DNA from: Pseudomonadota bacterium
GTDB taxonomy: Bacteria; Pseudomonadota; Gammaproteobacteria; Burkholderiales; Burkholderiaceae_B
Reading direction: 5' to 3'
Assembly (NCBI GenBank): GCA_023432075.1
Contig: JAEYVD010000216.1
Coordinates: 1-6,352, forward strand
Length of the DNA stretch: 6,352 bases
Shown: positions 1 through 6,352 of the stretch, piece by piece
How positions within the stretch are numbered: the stretch's first letter is position 1
Layout: the number at the start of each line of letters is the position of its first letter
Position numbers and translations under genes: made by a program
The notes under the pieces: model-generated
Told to the model about the DNA's origin: nothing
Seen by the model: the letters and a program-made list of their open reading frames with translations, nothing else
The model's database searches: none

Positions 1-2
1 GC

Positions 3-755
3 GCGGGCGGCCGCACGCTGGCCGACGAATTCGGCAGCCTGGAAAACATCATCATCAACACGCGCGGCGCAGCGGACTTCGTCGGCGCCACGCCGATGGA
101 CCGCCCGGAATGGACGGCCACGCACCCCACCAACGGCGACATCTACCTGACGCTGACGAACAACACCAGCCGCAACGCCGGCCGCGGCACCAACCCGCCC
201 AACCCGCGCCTGAACAACGTCAACGGCCACATCGTGCGCTGGCATGACGAGCCCGGCTCGACCAAGTTCAAGTGGGACATCTTCGTGTTCGGTTCGAACG
301 CCGGCGCCGATGCCGACACCAACCGCTCCGGCCTGACCACGCTGAACCAGCTTGCCAGCCCGGACGGCCTGGGTTTCGACCCGCGCGGCATCCTGTGGAT
401 CCAGACCGACAACGGCATCGACGGCGGCCGCAACAATGACGTGGCCCGCGCGACCAACGACCAGATGCTGGCCGTGATTCCCGGCGCGCTGTCCGACAGC
501 ACCGGCACGGGCCCCGCCATCAACGCGACCAACCAGGCCGACCTGCGCCGCTTCTTCGTCGGGCCGAACGAAGCCGAAGTCACCGGCTTTGCCTTCACGC
601 CGGACTACACCAGCATCTTCCTGAACATCCAGCATCCGGTGAACTGGCCTGCCTACGACACCGACGACGCCACCGTCGCCACCACGGGCGTCGTCCGCCC
701 GCGCTCGTCCACAGTGGTCATCCGCCGCGCCGACGGCGGTCCGATCGGAGTGTGA
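3..755 (+). CDS. phoX: PhoX-family (DUF839) secreted phosphatase, C-terminal part, 5' end outside window
   Basis: The frame is open from the window edge to a TGA at 753-755, giving about 250 C-terminal residues; an internal ATG at 96 is not a plausible start because homologous-looking sequence continues upstream. PhoX enzymes are usually Tat-exported periplasmic or secreted phosphomonoesterases with a beta-propeller fold and an iron-calcium active site; they release phosphate from organic esters, typically under phosphate limitation. Seen here: a propeller-type segment SPDGLGFDPRGILWIQTDNG, then the family hallmark near the C terminus, EVTGFAFTPDYTSIFLNIQHP, closely matching the E-V-T-G ... 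T-P-D ... N-I-Q-H-P signature of PhoX. Full-length members are roughly 600-700 residues, so about a third is visible. The Tat signal and most metal ligands would lie upstream and cannot be checked. It converges on the capsule operon and is probably functionally unrelated to it. The family call is firm; the activity is inferred. Confidence 0.88.
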   Translation, partial: AGGRTLADEFGSLENIIINTRGAADFVGATPMDRPEWTATHPTNGDIYLTLTNNTSRNAGRGTNPPNPRLNNVNGHIVRWHDEPGSTKFKWDIFVFGSNAGADADTNRSGLTTLNQLASPDGLGFDPRGILWIQTDNGIDGGRNNDVARATNDQMLAVIPGALSDSTGTGPAINATNQADLRRFFVGPNEAEVTGFAFTPDYTSIFLNIQHPVNWPAYDTDDATVATTGVVRPRSSTVVIRRADGGPIGV

Positions 756-799
756 TGACGCGCATGACAGGGTGACCGGGTCGCCCCGGCGCCCTATGC

Positions 800-825
800 A
801 AAAGGCCACCTTCGGGTGGCCTTTT
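800..825. terminator. Bidirectional intrinsic terminator between convergent genes
   Basis: A perfect hairpin: GGCCACC (804-810), tetraloop TTCG (811-814), GGTGGCC (815-821). It is flanked by AAAA (800-803) and TTTT (822-825), which can extend the stem to 11 bp and supply a U-tract on both strands. It sits 45 bp past the phoX stop and 40 bp past the glycosyltransferase stop on the opposite strand, as expected for a shared terminator. The UUCG tetraloop is unusually stable when transcribed on the + strand. A smaller CCGGG/CCCGG hairpin (776-789) lies just upstream on the + strand but has no U-tract. Confidence 0.92.
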
Positions 826-865
826 GTTATTGCTTTCGAGGGGGACTCCCCGGCGGGTGAAGCGG

Positions 866-1834
866 CTAACTGGTGAACCGCGCTCGACTGGATGGCTGCG
901 CGGCATTTTCCAACACCGTCATGCAGGCCTGCAGCACACGCCCCGGCTGAATCGAATCGATGTCCTTGAACCCCGCTTCGGGCACGACGTCGCGGGTGTA
1001 CTCGCGGGTCCAGAACCATTCCGGGTTGGACTCGTTGAACACGCCCACGTAAGGCACGCAAAGGCCCTGCGCGATGTGAGAGGGGCCGCAATCGTTGGAG
1101 ACGATGAGGCGCGCGTTCTGCATCAGCGCGACCAGCTCGGCCACGGGCCGGCAGCTTTCAAGCCGGAAGTCCGGCCGCTGCAAGGCTTGCAGACGTTCGC
1201 GCTCGGCCGCTTCTGCCGGCCCCAGCACAAACGTGAACGTCGCGCCGCCGCCCAGACGCGCCTGAAGCAGGTCGGCCAGGGCAACGTAATGGTCCACCGG
1301 CCACCGCTTGAACTTGCCTGCGCCGCCGCCCGGAATGAAGACGATATCGGCCGGCTGCACCTTGTCCGCGCAGGCCCGTCCGATCTCAAGGAAGCACTGG
1401 CGCGCGATGACTTCGGGGTCGTGGTGCTGCACCGTGGACAGCAGCCGCAGGTTCGCCAGGCCGATGTATTCGCGGGTGTCCTTGACGTGGGAATGCGTCC
1501 AGACGCAGTCGCCCAGGCGGCGGTTGCTGAAGCCCAGGCGCAGCGCGGGACGGCGCAGCAGATTGATCAGCGCAAAACGCTCGCTGGAATGATGCAGCGT
1601 CAACGACGCGCTGGCGCGTCGGGGAAGCGCCCGCACCTGATCGCCGAACGCGTTCGCGCGGACAAACTGGTCCACCCACGGCAGCGGCTTGTAGAAGTCT
1701 TCGACGCCAAACCGGGACACGACGCGCACCTGCTTGTCCGGCCACAACTTCTTTACTTGATACAGGGCGGGATACGCCACAATCTGGTCGCCGTAGCGCG
1801 ACTTGCTGCGAACGAACACAACGATATCGGACAT
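866..1834 (-). CDS. Glycosyltransferase family 9 (heptosyltransferase family) protein at end of capsule operon
   Basis: 322 residues, a normal length for GT9 (GT-B fold, typically ADP-heptose:LPS heptosyltransferases). The ATG at 1834 is preceded on the minus strand by AGGTGAG (1846-1840), well spaced as a Shine-Dalgarno. Family signs: an N-terminal Rossmann strand (IVVFVRSKSRYGDQIVAYPA, residues 4-23), although the usual heptosyltransferase G-D-x-h loop is present only as GDQ at 15-17; the mid-protein IPGGGAGKFKRWP stretch (167-179), matching the family pattern of PGa...k.Wp; and the C-terminal sugar-nucleotide motif SNDCGPSHIAQGLCVPYVGV (246-265), matching D-[ST]-G-P-x-H-x-A. There is no signal peptide or membrane segment, so it should be cytoplasmic or peripheral at the inner membrane. 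It begins 75 bp after the lyase gene with no terminator or convincing promoter between them, so it is probably the last operon gene. The donor sugar is unknown: it could modify the capsule terminus or anchor, or be an LPS core enzyme. The family is secure; the role is not. Confidence 0.85.
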   Translation of the reverse strand: MSDIVVFVRSKSRYGDQIVAYPALYQVKKLWPDKQVRVVSRFGVEDFYKPLPWVDQFVRANAFGDQVRALPRRASASLTLHHSSERFALINLLRRPALRLGFSNRRLGDCVWTHSHVKDTREYIGLANLRLLSTVQHHDPEVIARQCFLEIGRACADKVQPADIVFIPGGGAGKFKRWPVDHYVALADLLQARLGGGATFTFVLGPAEAAERERLQALQRPDFRLESCRPVAELVALMQNARLIVSNDCGPSHIAQGLCVPYVGVFNESNPEWFWTREYTRDVVPEAGFKDIDSIQPGRVLQACMTVLENAAQPSSRARFTS

Positions 1835-1909
1835 GGCTACTCACCTAATGAAATCACGCACGGAATCCTGCTTTTCGGCAGCATGGCGCGCAATCGGAAA
1901 ACGCTGAAA

Positions 1910-3139
1910 TCAAGGCGCCGGCCGATGACCTTCAGCCTGGCATCCCGCGCCCGTACGCGACGCAGGCAGCGGCGTATCGCCTGACGTATTGCCCGCAAAT
2001 TTGCGGATCTTTTCGGCCAGCTCGGGTGTCGGCCTTTCGTAGCCGTAACAATACGGCGGCGTAGGCGCCGACTCGGGGCGGTAGTCCTGCAACACCGGCT
2101 TTGCATCTCCCAGATACAAGTTGTCCTTCAGACGCAGAAACGCCTTGAAATCGCGGGTATAGCCATGATCCGCCTTGCGCTTTTCATAGGCCCCGCGATC
2201 GGAGTCGCCATTTTCAAGCGCGCTGCGCGCGGGCGCAATCGGGATATAGCGACAATAATTGACATTGATGCCTTCCACGGTGGGAAAAAACTCGGGCTCC
2301 ACGCACTTGCGCTGCGCATCGTTGTTGAAAATGTTGCCTTCCACCAGCGCCTTCGCCTCCAGACTGAAACTCATTCCGTAGAAGTCCCAGTTCTCCAGCA
2401 GGTTGTTGAACAGGTGGAAAGTGCCGAACTGAGCGCGCGGGTTGCGCTGCACGGTGTTGAAGAAATAGTTGTGATGCAGCGTCACACGCGCGATCGAATC
2501 GCGCTCATAGTTTTGAAACAAATTCTTCGAGGTGATGTTGTTCAGCAGCATGACCTTGTTCGAATTGTGGAACTTGGTCCACGAGATCGTCACGTCGGTC
2601 GAGCCGTTCTTCACATTCAAGAGGCGGTCCGACATCCGCGACAGGTCCATGTGGTCAACCCACACGTCGCGGCTGTCGTTGGCCACGTTCACGGCCTGTG
2701 TGATGCGGGTAAGCCGCCCGTCGATCGTCAGATGCGTCAGGATGACATTCGTCGCGCCATACACGCCCAGGCCGTCATCGATCAAGGCAACCCGCTTGCC
2801 GCGGCCGTCGATGGTGGTGTTGGACGGAACCCGCAGCTGCGACTTCAGCACGATGGTCATGTCCGAGGCAAAGCGTATCCACGTCGGCCCCTTGCGGGCC
2901 TGCGCCAGCGCCGCCCGCAGGGTGCCGGGGCCGGCATCCTGGTCCGAGGTCACTTCAATGAACTTGCCGCCCAGGCCGCCCGTCGCCTTGGCCCCATATC
3001 CTTCGCGCTGCGCCAGCAACGCGGAAACGAACGGACAGTGCTCGTCCGGCGCCTTGCACGGCTCGGCGGCTGCCGCCGCACCGCCATGCAGGCCAGCCAG
3101 CGCCAGCAGCCAGCTCATCATCGTCTTTTGAATTCGCAT
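1910..3139 (-). CDS. vexL: Periplasmic PL1 pectate-lyase-like protein, probable Vi antigen lyase VexL
   Basis: 409 residues from ATG 3139. The N terminus is a clear Sec signal: MRIQK, a hydrophobic stretch, then AAAAA before EPC (cleavage near residues 23-25). The body is a parallel beta-helix of polysaccharide lyase family 1: TTIDGRGKR (108-116), WVDHMDLS (160-167), DRLLNVKNGSTDVTISW (171-187), Lys195 in SNKVMLL, HHNYFF (222-227), RNPRAQFG (232-239), FHLFNN (241-246). By hand alignment to PelC and Bacillus Pel, the catalytic Lys (K195) and Arg (R232) are kept. The calcium-ligand Asp positions read Gln148 and Asn175, with Asp171 kept, and the second active-site Arg reads Gln237. Six cysteines in the mature protein suggest disulfides. 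Known from memory: Burkholderiales Vi loci encode VexL, a metal-independent periplasmic endolyase specific for O-acetylated Vi antigen. It follows a vexE-like gene, as expected, and would cut stalled or exposed capsule in the periplasm. An alternative is a lyase for another uronic-acid capsule. A GTG at 3163 is in frame but lacks a ribosome-binding site. Confidence 0.82.
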   Translation of the reverse strand: MRIQKTMMSWLLALAGLHGGAAAAAEPCKAPDEHCPFVSALLAQREGYGAKATGGLGGKFIEVTSDQDAGPGTLRAALAQARKGPTWIRFASDMTIVLKSQLRVPSNTTIDGRGKRVALIDDGLGVYGATNVILTHLTIDGRLTRITQAVNVANDSRDVWVDHMDLSRMSDRLLNVKNGSTDVTISWTKFHNSNKVMLLNNITSKNLFQNYERDSIARVTLHHNYFFNTVQRNPRAQFGTFHLFNNLLENWDFYGMSFSLEAKALVEGNIFNNDAQRKCVEPEFFPTVEGINVNYCRYIPIAPARSALENGDSDRGAYEKRKADHGYTRDFKAFLRLKDNLYLGDAKPVLQDYRPESAPTPPYCYGYERPTPELAEKIRKFAGNTSGDTPLPASRTGAGCQAEGHRPAP

Positions 3140-3148
3140 CACAAATCG

Positions 3149-3154
3149 CTCCCT
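3149..3154 (-). promoter_or_regulatory. Ribosome-binding site deciding the vexL start
   Basis: On the minus strand AGGGAG (3154-3149) lies 9 bases before ATG 3139-3137. The competing in-frame GTG (3163-3161), which would overlap the vexE stop by 4 bp as GTGA, has no purine-rich tract upstream. It would also put eight extra residues, including an Arg-Glu-Arg run, before a signal peptide that already looks complete. This supports the ATG at 3139, 20 bp after the end of vexE. Confidence 0.75.
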
Positions 3155-3159
3155 GTACG

Positions 3160-5073
3160 TCACGCGGACGGATCCGCGGCCGTCACGTGACGCCAGATGC
3201 CGCCGCTCAGCCGCAGGTTCTCCGGCGGGCCGGCAAGGTGCTCGCGCAGCCGCTCAAAATACGCTTTCTGCCAGCGCTGCGCGTAGGCGTCGGCGGCTTC
3301 GCCTGGATTGGCGGCCGGCAGCATTTCCAGCGTGTAGGCCACGTGACCGTTTTCCCAGCGCGGCGCGTAGAACACGGACGGCACGCCCATCCGATGCGCC
3401 AGATGCGCCGCAAAGCCGGAATACGTGACGTCCTGGCCTTCGAACGTCGTGCGCGGCGCGGCGGGATTGGCCGCGCCGTCGATGGCCAGGCACAGCACGA
3501 ATCCCGAGTTGATCGCACGCATGCAGGCCTTGGCGACCTGTGCTTCGGTCTGGTCGGCGGTGGAGATCAGCGCCTCGGCGTAGCTGCTGCGGGCAATGCT
3601 GGGCGCCGACGCCAGCCAGCGCGACGGGATGCCGACCAGCTCCAGGGCCATCAAGCCTGCATACATCGGCCCGACGTGGGCGGTGGCGACCACGACACCC
3701 CGGCCGGCGGCAAGCAGCGGTGCAAAGAAGCGCTCGCCGGTGTCCAGCTCACCCAGCATGGCCATCGCCTCTTCGACGCGTTCCTCGCGGCATTCGAGCC
3801 AATCGAACAGCAGATGATCGATCATGTGGCCCCAGCGCGCGCGGCGTTCCCACGTGGCGCGGTCGATGCTGGTGTCGCCGCGCATCGACCAGGCCCAGTC
3901 CAATCGCGCCTGCGGAATGGGTGCGGTGTCGAGCTGCGCTTCCATGCGCGCCAACGCTTCCTGGAAGGTCTCCGGCAGCCGCGCGCCGCGCTTGGCCACG
4001 TATTGCTCGAACAGCGCCTCGGCCTCGTCCTTGCGCCCGGCCTGCGACAGCGCGCCAATAGCGGACCGCTGCCACAGCAGGTTGTCAGGCGACTTGTTCA
4101 GCAGGAACATCATCTGTTCAGCCGCCGCGTCGTACTGCAAGGTGTAGCGCAGCGCGCGGGCATACAGGCCCCGCGTCTGCTCCAGATCGGGCGCCAGTTC
4201 GATGGCGCGCGCAAGCGGCGCCACGGAATCCTTGTAGCGCCCGGCGCGCAGCAGGGTTTCACCATGCAGCGTCAGCAGCCGCACGTCGTCCGGCGCTGCC
4301 TTCAAACCCGCTTCAAAGTGCGTCAGCGCGTGCGTCTTGCGATCGTCTTCGGTGCCGCGCCGCAGATGCGCCAGCCCCAGCGACGATCGCAGCGCCGCGC
4401 AGTCGTGGCCCGCGCGCAAGGCGGCGTCGCCAAGGCGAATGGCCGCGGCGTTGCGGCGGTCCGCCAGCAGCGCGCGCACCGCCATCGTGGCCACGCGCTC
4501 ATTGGGCAGGTTGTCCGGGTCCAGCGCTGCCGCGATGCCCGCGGCCTCGGCAACGTCGCCGTTACGCACGAAGGCCATCAGCCACGAATACGCATCTTCC
4601 GGCGCGCCCTGGACAAGCGTAAGGGTCGTGCGGGCGACGTCCGCCGCCTCGGGCACGCGCCCCGCCTGCACGCGCAGCTGGATGCGCGCGGCATGCAGCG
4701 ACGCATTGCCGGGGTCGATGCCGGCGGCGGCGTCCGCCTGGGCAATGGCCTTGTCCCATTGCTCCAGGCGGCCGAACAGACTGGCGAGCAGGCGCCTGTC
4801 GTCGGCCCGCTCGGGATACACGGCAATCAGCGTCTCCAGCGCCGCGACGGCGGGGGCCAGCTTGCCCTCCTTCACGTATGGCGACACCAGCAGGCGCCGC
4901 ACGTCGCGCCAGCCCTCCTTCGACGGCCGCAGCGCCGGCGCCAGCGCGGTCATGTCGCGCGCCGGGTCTGCCGAGTCACGGATCTGTCCGATGACGTCAC
5001 GCAGGCGGGCCGTGACGTCCTTCGGTTCGGCGCCGGCTTGCGCCGGGCAGTTTCCAACGACCGTCTCAACCAT
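3160..5073 (-). CDS. vexE: TPR-repeat plus LpxL-like acyltransferase protein, probable VexE (capsule lipid-anchor acylation)
   Basis: 637 residues, close to the size I recall for Salmonella VexE. Residues about 50-380 are helical TPR-type repeats, recognisable in segments such as ALETLIAVYPERADDRRLLA (78-97), KAIAQADAAAGIDPGNASLH (108-127) and SVAPLARAIELAPD (283-296). Residues about 405-630 resemble lysophospholipid/LpxL-type acyltransferases: GRGVVVATAHVGPMYAG (457-473), with His466 at the catalytic His position, then LAIDGAANPAAP (529-540), FEGQDVTYSGFAAHLAHRMG (544-563) and a final beta-strand region. The LpxL motif is HX4D/E, but the fifth residue after His466 is Tyr471, so the acidic partner is not where expected. 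In S. Typhi, VexE is required for the acylated terminal sugar that anchors Vi antigen to the surface. There is no signal peptide or membrane helix, so it probably acts at the inner face of the membrane. The ATG overlaps the end of the upstream export gene by 8 bp and is preceded by GAGGGGG (5087-5081), implying translational coupling. Confidence 0.82.
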   Translation of the reverse strand: MVETVVGNCPAQAGAEPKDVTARLRDVIGQIRDSADPARDMTALAPALRPSKEGWRDVRRLLVSPYVKEGKLAPAVAALETLIAVYPERADDRRLLASLFGRLEQWDKAIAQADAAAGIDPGNASLHAARIQLRVQAGRVPEAADVARTTLTLVQGAPEDAYSWLMAFVRNGDVAEAAGIAAALDPDNLPNERVATMAVRALLADRRNAAAIRLGDAALRAGHDCAALRSSLGLAHLRRGTEDDRKTHALTHFEAGLKAAPDDVRLLTLHGETLLRAGRYKDSVAPLARAIELAPDLEQTRGLYARALRYTLQYDAAAEQMMFLLNKSPDNLLWQRSAIGALSQAGRKDEAEALFEQYVAKRGARLPETFQEALARMEAQLDTAPIPQARLDWAWSMRGDTSIDRATWERRARWGHMIDHLLFDWLECREERVEEAMAMLGELDTGERFFAPLLAAGRGVVVATAHVGPMYAGLMALELVGIPSRWLASAPSIARSSYAEALISTADQTEAQVAKACMRAINSGFVLCLAIDGAANPAAPRTTFEGQDVTYSGFAAHLAHRMGVPSVFYAPRWENGHVAYTLEMLPAANPGEAADAYAQRWQKAYFERLREHLAGPPENLRLSGGIWRHVTAADPSA

Positions 5074-6352
5074 GACGCAGCCCCCTCAACAAAGCCATCG
5101 CGACACGGGCGATGAACATGAGCACAAATCCCAACGCCAGCGCCTGCAGCAGCAGAATGCCGGTGCGCGGGCTGCTGGGCCGGTCCGTCGGCACCGGCTG
5201 CGCGATGATGGACAGATACCGCTGCAGGCGCAGCGCGTCCGTCATCGCCTGCTGGTACGACTGCTGCGCCAGCGTCAGGTTGGAATCCGCAAACACCTGC
5301 GCATTGCGCAGCGCCTCGTATTCCTTCAGTTGCTTGGCTTCCGTATTGCCGTCGCCGCTCAGGCGCTGGCGCACCGACGCAAGCCGCTTCTTCAGCGCCG
5401 CCACCTGCATCTGCGCAGGCTTGAGCATGAAGTGGTCCTTGTTATCCAGCGCACGGATCTTGTCCAGGTTGATCTGCGCGGTGCTCAGTTCGCCTTCCAG
5501 CTGGCTGGACAGGTTGAGCAGCATCGACACCGTGGCGCTGGGATCGATGTTGCCGTGCTTGGTGCGCCAGGAGGTCAGCGCATCGCGAGCCGCCAGCGCC
5601 TTTTCCTCGGCCAGCTTGACCGATTCCTCGCTTACCTTCAGCTTGTCGGCCACGCCCTTCTCGTTCATCGAGCTGACGAATTCCTCGGCCAGCCCGATCA
5701 GCGCCTTGGACAACGTGGCCGCGTCTTCCGACGAGAACGCGCTGACCCGCAGCACATCGATCTGCTCAAGCGCGTTGAAAGAGACGTGCACCGAGGCCTG
5801 ATACGCGCGATACAGATCGTCTTCGCTGGAGTCCTCGGCCAGGCGGTTCAGCGGATCCAGTCCTTCGTTCATCAGGTAACGCCGCAGGCCGACCTTGCGG
5901 TCAAGCTGCTGCATGCTGTCGCGCGATTTCAGGAAGTCCGCAACGGCCCATCCGTCCACGAAGCCGCCCAGCATGCCGCCGGAGTTGCCCGTGGTGAGCC
6001 GGCTGGCCGCGGCGCCCCCGCCCCCCAGCTGGTTGGGCGCCGCCTGCACGAAGAAGCGCGACTCGGCCTCGTAGCGCGGCGTGGCGACGAAGGACAGGTA
6101 GAGCAGCGCCAGCACCACCGGCACCACGACGATCACCGCGTTGATCCAGCGATGACGCCGGCGCTCGCGCAGCGCCGACTGCCGCTCGCGGCGGCGGCGT
6201 TCGATCTCGGATCCGCCTTCAGAACCCGAGCTGGCCTTCGTCGAAGCCGCCTCCGAGGACGTCGTCGCCTGTGCCGGAGTCGCTCCGAGATCGTCGCGGG
6301 GGATACCTGCGGAGGCACTGGTCGAGGTCGTCGTCGATGCTGAGCGCGCTTC
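5066..6352 (-). CDS. vexD: Capsule polysaccharide export inner-membrane protein, KpsE/VexD type, 5' end outside window
   Basis: 428 C-terminal residues are visible; the frame is open to the right edge. Layout by visible residue: a Ser/Thr/Ala-rich cytoplasmic tail (1-48); an Arg-rich block (52-68); a first membrane helix (about 69-91, containing VIVVVPVVLALLYLSFVA); a large periplasmic domain starting RYEAESRFFV with likely coiled-coil stretches (about 219-262 and 279-375); the proline-rich family signature YLSIIAQPVPTDRPSSPR (379-396); and a second membrane helix (about 397-420) ending in basic residues. This is the topology of PCP-3 co-polymerases (KpsE, BexC, CtrB, WcbD, VexD), which bridge the ABC transporter KpsM/T (VexB/C) to the outer-membrane channel (VexA). 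A GTG at 6136 could open a shorter frame, but it falls inside the first membrane helix and would remove the Arg-rich anchor, so the true start is upstream. The symbol vexD is chosen from the vexE and vexL neighbours; kpsE or wcbD would be equally valid by family. Confidence 0.85.
   Translation of the reverse strand, partial: EARSASTTTSTSASAGIPRDDLGATPAQATTSSEAASTKASSGSEGGSEIERRRRERQSALRERRRHRWINAVIVVVPVVLALLYLSFVATPRYEAESRFFVQAAPNQLGGGGAAASRLTTGNSGGMLGGFVDGWAVADFLKSRDSMQQLDRKVGLRRYLMNEGLDPLNRLAEDSSEDDLYRAYQASVHVSFNALEQIDVLRVSAFSSEDAATLSKALIGLAEEFVSSMNEKGVADKLKVSEESVKLAEEKALAARDALTSWRTKHGNIDPSATVSMLLNLSSQLEGELSTAQINLDKIRALDNKDHFMLKPAQMQVAALKKRLASVRQRLSGDGNTEAKQLKEYEALRNAQVFADSNLTLAQQSYQQAMTDALRLQRYLSIIAQPVPTDRPSSPRTGILLLQALALGFVLMFIARVAMALLRGLRHG

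Noticed and set aside
1835..1909. Possible internal terminator or promoter between the lyase and GT9 genes.
   Set aside because: Only a 4-bp CTGC/GCAG stem without a U-tract is present, and no convincing -35/-10 pair.
824..1984. A 386-codon open frame on the + strand opposite the GT9 gene.
   Set aside because: It begins inside the terminator region and mirrors the GT9 coding sequence; no ribosome-binding site or domain is apparent.
3140..3163. In-frame GTG start for the lyase at 3163, overlapping the vexE stop as GTGA.
   Set aside because: There is no Shine-Dalgarno before it, whereas ATG 3139 has AGGGAG at good spacing and begins a complete signal peptide.
2165..3190. A 341-codon open frame on the + strand opposite the lyase gene.
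   Set aside because: It is the complement of a gene with signal peptide and PL1 motifs; the translation has no coherent fold signature.
3187..5115. A 642-codon open frame on the + strand opposite vexE.
   Set aside because: It is antisense to a gene with clear TPR and acyltransferase motifs; the translation is Arg/Gln/His-rich with no recognisable domain, typical of antisense frames in GC-rich DNA.
4337..6343. A 668-codon open frame on the + strand spanning the vexD/vexE junction.
   Set aside because: It lies antisense to two recognised genes, crosses their boundary, and has low-complexity Ser/Arg/Gln composition with no family motif.
1..6352. CRISPR arrays, tRNA or rRNA genes, insertion sequences, long direct or inverted repeats.
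   Set aside because: None was seen on reading either strand; nearly the whole window is accounted for by coding sequence.

Overview
This high-GC window looks like a betaproteobacterium of the order Burkholderiales, most likely the Alcaligenaceae (Achromobacter/Bordetella-like). The judgement rests on GC-rich third codon positions, a PhoX-type phosphatase, and a Vi-type capsule export cluster that includes a pectate-lyase-like gene. No database search could be run, so the placement is an inference.

Layout. At the left edge (3-755, + strand) is the C-terminal third or so of a PhoX/DUF839 secreted phosphatase. A strong UUCG-loop hairpin with U-tracts on both strands (800-825) then separates it from everything to the right. 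The rest of the window is one compact minus-strand operon, read right to left: a KpsE/VexD-type capsule-export inner-membrane protein (6352-5066, 5' end outside the window); a TPR plus LpxL-like acyltransferase protein of the VexE type (5073-3160); a periplasmic family PL1 lyase of the VexL type (3139-1910); and a GT9 (heptosyltransferase-family) glycosyltransferase (1834-866). Junctions are tight: an 8-bp overlap, a 20-bp gap and a 75-bp gap. No terminator lies between the genes.

How the genes work together. In the Salmonella Typhi Vi antigen system, VexA-D form the ABC-transporter export machine and VexE is needed for the lipid anchor at the reducing end of the chain. Burkholderiales Vi loci are reported, from memory, to differ by carrying VexL, a metal-independent periplasmic lyase specific for O-acetylated Vi antigen (poly-alpha-1,4-GalNAcA). 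The lyase here has lost two of the three canonical pectate-lyase calcium ligands but keeps the catalytic Lys and Arg, which fits that description independently. The window therefore seems to hold the 3' end of a Vi-like capsule locus. The biosynthetic tvi genes and vexA-C would be expected beyond the right edge. The GT9 gene at the operon's end is the least explained member.
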